The notes beneath the pieces were generated by a model that saw only the letters and a list, made by a program, of their open reading frames with translations, searched no databases and was not told where the DNA came from. Both the position numbers and the translations under genes were made by a program. From Chondrosia reniformis (taxonomy: Eukaryota; Porifera; Demospongiae; Chondrillida; Chondrillidae), in NCBI GenBank assembly GCA_947172415.1, contig OX359189.1:952501-1016500 (forward strand): a stretch of 64,000 bases of DNA, read 5' to 3'. Positions 20,852 through 32,800 of this stretch are shown piece after piece (the stretch's first letter is position 1; each line of letters starts with the position of its first letter).

Positions 20852-23800
20852 ATGGAGGAGAGACACTGGTGGTTTGCCACCAAACTTCAGGAAACCTTCA
20901 AATTTGGCGGTTTTGACAGTCCAACTCTTTTGGAAGACTTTCTTTCCGATTCGGACGTGTGCGACCTGTTAAACAGATTCCTAGGGGCCGGGGAGCCAAG
21001 CAAACTATTCTTTTACTGTGATAAAAGTGGCGCTGGAAGCAGCACCAGCAGGCGATTGCACGTGACACCCAAGCTAAACAGAGATGTAGCTAGCCAGCAC
21101 GGGGCGTGTTTCTACGTGCTGCGTAAAGATCCAAACTGGGAGGTAGACCTCGGTGAGATGGAGAAGGAACTAATCTGTGGAGAGATTCGATCCTCTGCTC
21201 TAACTACGTTTACCCTTCTGCTTACCGAGGCGTACAAGCCTCTGATCGAGGCGAATAAGGATTGGGGGAACTGCAGCAGTGAAGATGTCTCGCAGTTCCT
21301 GCAAAATCTTGAAAAGTTTGTTGGTCTGTTATCAGAAATGTCAGCTGTGCAGGAGTCGCGGCGCCGTGTTTTGGAGCTTCCTCGCGTGCCTGCACTATCG
21401 CCTGCATCAATTGGTGGAAGTTCTATTCCTAGCATTATTGTAGACCTTGAGGGCGTGGTCTCGGATTGGATCACAACAATTGATCGCTTTCTCACGGATG
21501 CGCTGGAAGATAGGTAGGTCGGGTTTTCACTAAGAACTGAACGTGCTACAAAATACTCCAAAAATATACTTATTGTGTTATCTGTTTTATTTCTGTACTC
21601 TGTACTGGAGCAATCATGCACTTATCCTGATATACATATTGTAATCACATCAGATAGTATTAAAATTATTATATATCTACTACGTACGTATATACTTACT
21701 CCTTATTGACCTTGTTTAAGCTCTATATGAAAAACTAGTAATGATTTGTAGATATACTTATGAAGTTGTCATACATATATACGTATGTGGAAATTTCCAC
21801 CTCTTCTTATTTCTTGAAATTATTTAGCTCTTGACTTAGGTGATGGTATAATATACTTGAAAATAATGTTCTTTTATGTTCATTTCACAGATCGGTAGAC
21901 CCGACCAGTTTGCCTCTGAATGAGGTAAAGAAGTGGAAGAATCGTCTCATATTGCTGACCTCAATTGTGGAGCAAGTGAAGAGCAAGGATTGTAGCTCTG
22001 TTATTACTGTACTAGTGGCAGCAAAATCCAAAACGCTCAAGAAGTGGAAAATAGTCGATGCCCAGTGAGTAGTGGAGTGAAATGATTACACAAGCATTAA
22101 TGCGTACTACCTGTAGGAGATATAAAAAATATCAATCTTTTTATTTTTCCATTACCGCTGAAATTATTTTCATTCACTCATTTGATAGTGTTTTTTTTTC
22201 ATATTTAATCCCTTTTAATTTTTCAATATTCCACTCTATCTGTTATACGTAGCTTGACCCGGGCTTACATTGATGCAAAGGATAAAGGAAGATTTTTAGA
22301 AGGTCTTCAACTTCACTTTGAGGACCTTGCCATCTGTGGTGATCCCGATCATGTGATCAAAGTTGTACTGCCAGGCATAGCTGCCAACATCATACATCCG
22401 GCTGCCATCTCGTATATGAAGTCTGGATATCTGGGAGTGCTCCTAGCTAAAGTAAGAATGTGCTCTAGTGCTCCTAGCTAAAGTAAGAATGTGCTCTAGT
22501 GCTCCTAGCTAAAGTAAGAATGTGTCCTAGTACTCCTAGCTAAAGTAAGAACGTGCTCTAGTGCTCCTAGCTAAAGTAAGAATGTGCTCTAGTGCTCCTA
22601 GCTAAAGTAAGAACGTGCTCTAGTGCTCCTAGCTAAAGTAAGAATGTGCTCTAGTGCTCCTAGCTAAAGTAAGAACGTGCTCTAGTGCTCCTAGCTAAAG
22701 TAAGAATGTGCTCTAGTGCTCCTAGCTAAAGTAAGAACGTGCTCTAGTGCTCCTAGCTAAAGTAAGAATGTGCTCTAGTGCTCCTAGCTAAAGTAAGAAC
22801 GTGCTCTAGTGCTCCTAGCTAAAGTAAGAATGTGCTCTAGTGCTCCTAGCTAAAGTAAGAACGTGCTCTAGTGCTCCTAGCTAAAGTAAGAATCTGCTCT
22901 AGTACTCCTAGCTAAAGTAAAAACGTGCTCTAGTGCTCCTAGCTAACGTAAGAATGTGCTCTAGTGTGTAATTCTTATTCAATGTGTTCAGGTCACTAAT
23001 TCATTGGTGTTGGTGTGTTTGAGAGCAGTCAAGTCCGTTGTTTCAAAGTCAGATAAGCTGTACTCTAAAGAAGACATCTTTTGGATAATTATGGAGGAAG
23101 CTACAGATGCCGTAGCTAATTCCACCACTCCTTCTGCTGAACATAGACTTTTAAAAGTCTTTGACTCTTGTCAGCAACTGAAAGTCAGTTTTCATGACTT
23201 TCTGGTGAGAATTAAGGAGCAGTTGCTGAACACAGTTAGTCTCCCAGGCGTGGTGACAGCGTTAGGGAGCTCAAGGACCAAGCTTCAAGGCGGCTCCTCC
23301 TCCGTCCTGCTACCTCTTGCTGGTAAGGGGAAGAAGAAGAAGACTTCTGACTTGCTGACTGACAGTGGCACACCAGTACTGGCTCCCATTACTGCTGGAA
23401 TACATCTCTCAGACCTGACCCTAATCACTTCACAGCTGGACCTGTTTTGCACCAGAGTAGACAAAATTAAAGATATGATACTGTCAATGGGCCATTTTTA
23501 CAAATTTTCAAAATCAGCTATTGGACTGCCTTATGCACCTGAGAACTTTTGGTCCTTAAGCACAAGGAATAATACCCTCCCTCCTGCCATCATTCAACAG
23601 GGACCAGTTGTTGAACCACCAGAAACAAAGCAGGCACCAAAACAGGCCTGGTTGCAGCACATTGCCAAGGGAAGCTTAGAGGAGCAGCTGACAGAGGACG
23701 AGGGAATAGATGTAGACACTGTCTCCAGAACATCCACACCGGATGACCCTAAGCTCCCAGTAGCACATTCATCAACTGATAAGCATGGCAGTGAAGGAGT

Positions 23801-26800
23801 CGGACCTGGACCTGTCCCGGAAGTGATGTATGGAGCCTCCAATAATCTCACAGCATTAGCCAAGGAGGGTAGTCTCAGTGCCTTGATCCAATTAAAGTTA
23901 CAGATGATCTGGCAGAAATTACAGCAGGTTAACAAAGAAGTACTTGAGGACAATCAGCCAATCACTGACCTGTTATTTGCCACTTTTGGCCCAAATAAGG
24001 ATATCTTTGACGTCTTACATTCCAAATACACGTCTTTAGTAGACTCTATAGAGGGATGTCTTTCTTCTTACACCAGCTACCTCTTTAAGCAGAAGATGAC
24101 ATCCATGGTTGCCTTAAAGCATATCCAAGCCTTTGTCCCTATCTCCAGTAGACCATCACTGAAAGGTGTGGTGCAGGATTTCACAATGGCAGCTTTGAGG
24201 ATGTACGTGAATGAGTTGGAAGAGCTCACTAATCATTACGAGCAGCACAAGGTATATATACGTATATCTGAAACACCATTTTCTGTAGATATGGTTAACA
24301 TCCTTATAAGGTTAAGGTTAGAATAGTATCTTTTGAAAGCACCATCTTTTGACTTTTAGAGCGTCTAAAGACGCAGTTTTGTCACTGAAGAAGACCCTTG
24401 GGGTTGAAATGTCTGACAATCAAGAAGAGACAACAGAACTGCCTCTTTAGATGTTCTAAAATTCGAAAGATGATAAGTTTGACGCAAATCCTTATTCAAT
24501 TACCGTTTCCTAGAGTTCTTTGTATATCTACCTATTTCCTTTTACAAACTTGTAGTGTGTCTATAAAATTTGTGTACTTACGTACATATCTACACTAGTT
24601 CTAAATGTGCTTTGTTGTAGAATTCTCCTGAAGGTCAGCGAGGCGCTCCTTTTGTGAAGTCCTCTCTGGTCTGGTGCAGACAGCTGTATCAGAAAATGGA
24701 TGCTCCAATGAAAGTGTTCACTCAAAAGAAGGCAATTTCCCAAACAAATGTTAGCAAACATATATTACATGAAAGCCATCAACCTGCTACGTACGTAGGT
24801 TATATAGGAGAAAGGTGTGATGTAGTTTGGCCAAACATCTGAAACACGTATAGCTAATACGTACGTACATACGTAGTCACACTCAGAGGGGTACTTTAGC
24901 ACGCCCTAAATCTGCCACAGTAGTGAATTGTAAATAATGTCATTTTTATCTTGCAGGAAATGACATACAGTGTCAAGCTGTACAATAAACTAGCTCGGGC
25001 ACTGGTCAAGTATGAGACCATGGTTGTCCAACAGTGGAGTGGGGACATTCCCAAGAGACTGCAGGTCCACAGAAAGCCTCTGCTGGTCAGTGAGAGTGTG
25101 GGGGAAGGAAAGAGTGTTGTCAAGGTCAATTCTGCAGCAGAGCTGCTCCTGTTGATAGAAGAGGGAAAAGGAGTCGGTAAACTTGGCATTGAAATACCAG
25201 AAGCTCTAAGAGGACTGCTGCAGCAGGTAAAATGATAATTGACATACATTCATTATGTACGTATGTACATACGTACGTACGTACTTACATACATCCTTTG
25301 CATGCCACAGGAATCAAAGGTCAAGTATTACAAACAGCATTTGGAGTGCATTCTGAGTGGCTACTATAACGTGTACCGATCTACTGAATTGTGTCTACTG
25401 CCGCTCTTGCAACCACATGCAGCAAAAGTTATGAGGTACATATACACATGTACGTACATATACGTATATGTACGTATATAAGAACACACCATTACACGTA
25501 CGTATACATACACACATACAGTACGTACACAAGTACACAAGTATGTATGTACATTAGTGTGTTCTTAGAAATGTAAGGTTCCTTTGCTGGTTGCTAGGGC
25601 CCTTCAGCCTGGGTGGTCCACACTGACTTGGAGCAGCCTCAACATCGATGCCTTTCTGCATCAGGCTTACTGTGTCCTGGAGAACATGCAGCAGATTGCA
25701 AGATCCATCTCCACCATCAACAGGACTGTAGTCCAGCCATTGCTACAGGAAATAGGAAGTTTGGAGCTGCTTGACTTAAACAAGCTGGGAGAAGTCAAAT
25801 CCTGGGTGAGTTACATATGTACGTACGTACGTATGGGTGCAACTCTAAAGGATTGAACCTTAATACACAATACTCAGTTACCACATACGTACGTACATAC
25901 GTATGTATATTCACAATAGTATATACGTATGTACTTACGTAGCTATTATATACGTAACAATTGTGAATTACACTTTAATATATTCCTGTACACATACTGT
26001 ATATACGTACTAAATATGCTTGAGTATGTAAAACTTGAAAGTGGATTCGTATGTATGTTATTTAAGTATTGTGTTTGCTCAAGGCATAAACGTACATACG
26101 TATGTGTATGTCAATTGTACTTTTTGTTTCTCTGTATGCTCAGACTCCAGATAGTTTTCTGGTCCAGTTGTCACAAGAACTAGTCACCTCAGCCAAGAAA
26201 ATGGAGGACAGGGCTACCTTGTTTGAGGAGGGATTAGGTGATATTCTACAAGCTGCTTCCATTCCTGGTCCTACCACCACCATCCCACCATCAGAACCCT
26301 CTAGGGGAAGTCCCCCTTCTCACGCAACAAAAGAGAGGGGAAAACTTGTGGTAAAGTCAGTTCCTGGGAAGCAGGAGAAAGACACTATTACAAAACAGCA
26401 ATTTGGAAGTTGCAAAACAGTTCAAGGGAGTACAATGTCCTTCTTGAACTCTGGGGGGTCCCAGAGAGGGACTTTGAACATGGACCAATCAGATTCCAGC
26501 AAACAGTCCCTGGCAGTCAAATTGCAGCACCTGTCCCACTCAAGTACAGCATCTCTTGTTGTGGAATATTTTAGCGAGGAACTCCTGGGAGCTGTGAAGA
26601 GAGCAGTTTTGACCTGCATGAAGTGCCTCTATCATGCTCTATCCTCACCTCAGAAGGAGCTAAAGGATATTATTCCAACAAGCAAATCACATCACATTAC
26701 CTTCATGCTAGGGATACAGTTCTTTATACCCGATATCATCATACACCCTAGCCTCCGTGACCTCTGTGATGCTGTAGGGAGGTCCTGTCTGCTGATTGTG

Positions 26801-29800
26801 GATGCACTGAAAGGACTGCATGTGTGGAAGACTGGTTTGGGAAGAAGTCAGTCCATTCCAGTGGTTGAAATTTTGAGAAGGGACCCTGAAATAGTGGACC
26901 TGAAGAAGACCATAATAGATGAAGTAGCAGGTTTGTAAATACCTTGTAAGAACAGCCCTTGCACTTAATATTGTATACTGTACAAGTACAAAGGTAGCTA
27001 CTACTACATATATACAAGGAAGCGTTTGCTAGACAAAGGTTTCATGAATGACATCATATTGATAAACAAGTTCCATCTCTGCATATATTATACACATATC
27101 AGACCCATACACAGATATGAAACCACAAGTCTTTATTCAGCTGGAAATTGTTGAAATGTTTGCCTATGTATGTACGTATACGTGTACTATAATTTGAGCA
27201 GCAGCAGCACTTATTGTTAATCAAGTTATTAGGACGTTTCGACCCGTAGGTCTTCTTCAGCAATAAATTACCAATTCATTATGAACACAACAAATGCCCT
27301 TATTACCTCATACGTACATATATTGTTATGTTTATTTGTGTGTTATGTTTGATTTCCCAGGTCTCCGTGATCACATTGTGAGTCACATCAACTCTCTTTC
27401 CCCATTTGATCCACTTTGGCAAGATGACATGCATTCTTACTATCAATCCTTTGTTGATCAATCACCAACAATTGAGGAAGTTACTGAAAAAGTAGAAATG
27501 TATTTCGCCATTGAGAAGGATATAGCAAACATTCCAGAACAATCTATTATTGGATGCATTCAGCTCACAATGGAGCCAATGAAGAATTCACTTTTAGCTC
27601 TGGCGCGTTGTTGGAAATTCAAGTTTTCCACTTTCCTTCATGACAGAGCCAAGATGCTGCTGGATGAAATATTGGAGAGACACAAGGTTCTCAGAGAGAA
27701 GTTGCAAGGAGAGGTGAACACTTTGGAGGACTTGAGGGAGACCATCCACCTTCTTCATGAGGTCCTGGATCTTGAGAATCTTGTAGATGACCACTTTCTC
27801 TCTGTTGAAAAGCTTTATGATTTTCTGAAAAAACAAAAGATTCGTCTTCCTAGAACTGAGATTCAGCAGGTATGTATGTGTATACATACATATGTATGTA
27901 TATATACGTACATAAGTGTGTATGTGTATACGTACATTATGTACGTATATGCAGTGTTAATTTCTTTGCCATCCGAATTAATCATACTTTAGGTGGACCA
28001 GTTGCGCAATGAGTGGAGGTCCATTACTGAATTAGCCGAACAGGTTCAGCATTGCGTACTGTCTGAACAGAGATTGAACTTTGAGAGGGAAAGTGACAAT
28101 AAAGTTAACGAGTTTAATGTGGAAACCAAGCAGTTTAGAAACAGTTTTGACAGTGAAGGTCCTCTTGTCCCGGGACTTTCTCCAGCTGAAGCAGTTGCTA
28201 GACTTGGTAGGTATACTTACGTACGTACACATCTACCTTTCTAGCAGCAGGGGTAATTCATACTATTGAGTTTGGCTTTGCTCTAGGGTCGTTTCTTGCC
28301 ATGTATAAGAACTTTGAAGCAAAGGCTGCCCTCCTCAACACAGTTCAGAGACAGTTGGACAAGCAGATAACACCATTCTTTGAGTTGGAGCAGACTGGAA
28401 TAGATTTAGGATATCTCAGCTCCTTGTATGAGAACTATCAAAAGTTTATTGATTTTGACCTTCACTTTCGAGATCAACTCTGGGCTCAAGTAGACATCAC
28501 AAAAGCCATATCAAAAGTAAGATGTAGCCCTAATTGATATATCATCAGCAACTAGACTACAATTTTATTGAGTATTCTATGTACATACGTAGGTAGTACT
28601 CATATATGTACGTACGTACATGCTCAAGCATGCAACATGTACGTACATATGTACGTATGTAGATAGTTATATTTTAAAGTACATAGATATGATCCATTCT
28701 CTCAATGTCCTCAGGTAGAAGGATTTTGGAAGTCCTGTCAAGCTCTTCCTGCCAAGCAGAAGGAATGGGATGCTAGCAAAAAGTTGAGTGCTGAGATATC
28801 TGATTATCGTAACATTCTTCCTCTCCTGAAGAAGCTTCACAGCAAGGAGATCAAAAACAGGCACTGGCTGCGAATCATGACAGTCACCGGATGTACTCTC
28901 CAACTGGAGGCAAACGTCTTTAGATTGAAACACTTGATGGCTGCTAAACTGATGAAGTAAGATTTCTCACAACTTCAATCTAGTGTATCCCAGATCCTTC
29001 CACAGATATTTTACCTGATTACCTCAAATTGGTAGCTCCAATCTGATTTTACTGTATATTGTTTATGTATAGTTGAAAACTAGCCTGATTCTTGTTACCA
29101 TAGTTACCAAAATGACATTGAGGACATTATAGCCAATGCCCAACAGGAGCAGCTGCTAGAGATACAACTGAATGATATAGAAGAGGAGTGGACGGAGCAG
29201 GTCAGTCACTCTGTACAAAGACACAACTGTCACAGTCATCACCTATCCTTTAGTTCATTTAGGATTACTATATAGGATATTGGTTTAACATACGTATGTA
29301 CACCTACATACGTACATGCCCATAACTAAACTTTCTTCTCTTCTTCTTTAAACAGTCACTTCAGTTTGACACTTACAAGAACTATGGCAATGTAATTCTC
29401 TCTCAAAGTTACTGTCACTGCCTTCTAGAGCAGCTTGACCACGCCCACACTTCTCTCTCGGTGATGTTGAAATCTCCTTTTGTGACTCCACATCAAGACG
29501 AAGCCTCACAATGGTCCCTCAAGTTGACCTCCATTACTGATGCCCTCCAGAAGTGGCTGGCTGTGCAAGACCTCTGGCAGAACTTGGAAGCTGTCTTTAC
29601 TAATGAAGGAAACATGAAGGTGAGACTGTGCTGTCTGAGTGAGACCGTAGCTTCCTTGGTTTTGTATTGCCAATATACGTGTGTATGACTATGCATTGAA
29701 TCTGGCTGGCTCATTTGTTATTCATCTGGTAACTAGGAATTCAATGAAGAGTTGAGAAAGTTTACTTCATTAAATGAAACTTGGTTGAAGCTGATGCAGA

Positions 29801-32800
29801 CAGCCAGTCAGAGAAGGAATGTCATCAACTGCTGCCTAGGCGAGGACATCACAAGAGGAAACCTCCTCGGCAAATTGCAGCAAGAGTTGGAAGAGTGTAA
29901 GAAATCCCTCTCCGTCTACCTAAAGGCCAAAAAGCAGGTACAAACATACGTATGTACACATGTACACATTAGTATACCTACGTATGCATGTACGTACATA
30001 GGATAAGACAATTAAATGTACGTACGTATATATTTGTGTCAACTACATACGTAAGTACATACGTATACAATTAAACTACTGTTATTCTGTGGCTATACTT
30101 GATTGTCCTACCTGCAGGCTTTTCCCAGGTTTAACTTCATATCTGATTCTGTGCTTTTGGGCATTTTAAGTGCTCCAGATTCTGTGGAGAGCATTCTTCC
30201 ATTCCTTCCTGCACTCTTTGGCAGTATTGCCTCTATTGGCGTGACTTACGTACCCAATGTTGACTTTGGGCCACAACCCATCCTCTCTTCGGTGCAATCC
30301 CTCGAAGGAGAACAACTGGAGTTCAGTACAGCTGTTCAACTGAAAGGAAATGTTGAAAAATGGCTCAACCTTTTGTTGGAAGAGGTGAAATCAACATTAA
30401 AGAAGAAAGCAACTGTTGCCATTGCTAAATATCCAGACACTCCATTGGAGGACTTTATACAACAGGTTACGTGTACTACAAATTGACAACTATCTATTTA
30501 CGTACAGCTAAACGTTTGTGTAAATTTATTCCCTTCACCCCTTCTGACTTTAGAACACCTGCCAAGCTGCTTGTGTGGCTGTCCATCAGCATTGGACTGA
30601 GGAATGTGAGAAGGCTTTGTCTGTCTGTCGCTATGACAGGAGGGCTATCCCTGGCAACCGGAACAAGTTTAACAACAGTGTTGTGACCAAACTTGTCAAT
30701 TTGCTGGGGAGAGGGAAGTGGAAACAGAGCAACATTGGACTAACAGTCCCAGAGAAGAAGAAACTAGAATCATTAACATTAGTAGGTCCACATATCTTCT
30801 CCATTCCAAGTTCCCCTTCCAATCCCAATTCCAATTCCAAATTTATGTACAAATTGGATGTATCCATTTCTTTTCCATGTTCTTATCCCCATGAAGCTTG
30901 CCATAGGCTTGAGGGATATTTGTGATGACCTGGTTCAGAGAAAGCTGAGAGATGTAAATGACTTTGAATGGCAGAGATTTCCACGGATTTACAGTTATTA
31001 CAACTTAACAGTCACAGAGCACTCCTTTGCAGCAGATCCTAAAAGTCAAGCCAGTAAGATTGTAGATGACCTTTGTGTGCCATTCCCCCCTATACATACA
31101 TACGTAGCTCTGTCTGTATATAGACTGTGTGCAATACTATCCTACTTATATAGTACATACATGCATGTATATACGTATGGTCCATGTAGCACCTCATCAA
31201 CCTGGGGAGCTCCTTCTGTCCACACGCTGTTTGGAGGTGGATCTGCCCTATGCCTACGAATACACAGGATGTCAGAGCTATCCGGTATTCACCTCAAGAT
31301 CCTTCAGCTGCATTGTAGCCCTCACCCAGGCTCTGTCAAAGTTTAGTAGCTGCGAGCTGGTGGGACCGGTGGGCAGCGGTAAGGTGGGCATGGTGGAAGG
31401 GCTGGGCCTGCTGTGTGGGAGGAATGTGACAGTGTTGCAGTGCACACGGCTGACTGCGGCGTCCTCCCTGACTGCCCTCCTCTCTGGATGCGCACAGGTG
31501 AGGATATGCTACAATTTATTGGAGCATTTCAATCCAGCATTTCCCGTTTAAATATTCTCATGACAAGCTTGCTAATTGTTTTACGAGGAATTGGCCAAGA
31601 AATGCATGAGAACTATAGTGCATCCATCATAGACTGAATCCTTGCATACATCCTCCCTCCCTATCTATGCAGTCCTCAGTGTGGTGCTGTTTTGCTGGTG
31701 CTACCAACTTATCCTCCTCCGTGCTGGCGGTGCTTGGGCACCTCCTATACACCATCAATGGAGCACTCAAGATGAAGTTGGCTGGCTGCCTGCTTCCCAA
31801 TGGACAACAGGTACATTTTGGATGGGTATTCCTATTCCTAGTATTTGGATGCACATTTGAACATGCATACGTACATATAGTGGCATGTCATATAATGATC
31901 CAATACTTCCAGATTCCTGTTCGCTCTGGATTTGGTGTCTTTGTGACAAGAAGAGATGGTGACAAGAGCTCAGTTCTGCCAAGCTATATGCAGGAGCTGT
32001 TTCGTTCGTTCTCCCTCACCCTGCCCCCCTTAAGCATGGTGTTTCGTGTACATGCTGCCCTCTGTGGATACAAAAACCCAAAACAGTTGGCAGACAGGCT
32101 TGTAATGTTTTATACCTTGGTTAGAGAACAGCTGTGAGTTGAACTGTGAAAATGTATTTACATGACTTGCAGTATATATGATAAATAATTATTATGTGTA
32201 ATATTTTGCGTTTCAATTTTGATTTTTGTAACTATAGATCTGAAACGGCTCTCAGTCTTCAAAGTCTGTTGGATGCAATAAGAAACTCAGCCATTGCTGC
32301 AAACACCGTTTCCACTAAGCATCTCTCAACCTTTCCCAGTGACACAACACTGCTCTCCCCAATGCATGCGGCCAGCATAAACAAGCTGAATGGGGATGCC
32401 CCTGTCATTACCTCCTCCAAAGTAGACCACAAAGATATAGTAAAGGGATTGGTTGAGTTCATCCTACCAAGATACCCAGATGTTGTAAGATTTGCATTTC
32501 AGACAATCTATATAATATATCATGCACATTGTCTAAGTCTCTTAACAAGTCTGCTCCTTCCGTATTGGGTTAATGAGGCAAAGCTGCATGTTGGTATTTT
32601 ACAAGATATCCCTATGTACATGTGTGTGGTGCAGTTTCAGTGGCTAAAGTATATATATATATACTTTGTACATACGTACATATACTGTCCACATGTACGT
32701 ACGTATATCAGAATTGTGTGTGTTCCCTATATTCTTAGGAGAAACCAGTTTTCTTGTCCATTCTAAGAGATACTTTTGTTGGAGTAATATCTCCCCAACA

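Larger units (their letters stand above)
20852..25805 (+). other. Dynein-type gene: tail (DHC_N1-like) exons
   Basis: Exons 20852-21513, 21891-22064, 22253-22451, 22992-24251, 24621-24749, 24957-25226, 25311-25435 and 25598-25805. Dynein tail marks are VKKWKNRLILLTSIVEQVK, then a DAKDKGRFLEGLQ segment, VWCRQLYQKMDAPMKVF, SVKLYNKLARALVKYE and LQPGWSTLTWSSLNIDAF. The 1,260-bp exon includes a Ser/Pro/Lys-rich stretch (about 23,280-23,360) not expected in the fold. In motor dyneins this region binds intermediate chains and dimerises. Confidence 0.8.

Noticed and set aside
22436-22966. Regular repeats that could suggest a CRISPR array
   Set aside because: Units are contiguous, without variable spacers, in an animal intron, and are copies of the neighbouring exon end.
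24398-24842. Small plus- and minus-strand frames in and around the dynein exon at 24,621
   Set aside because: They span intron sequence or run antisense. The real exon is fixed by phase and by the dynein tail motif.
31190-31497. Annotating AAA1 as an active ATPase because GxxGxGK is present
   Set aside because: The Thr after Lys and the Walker B Asp-Glu are absent, so the P-loop alone is not enough.
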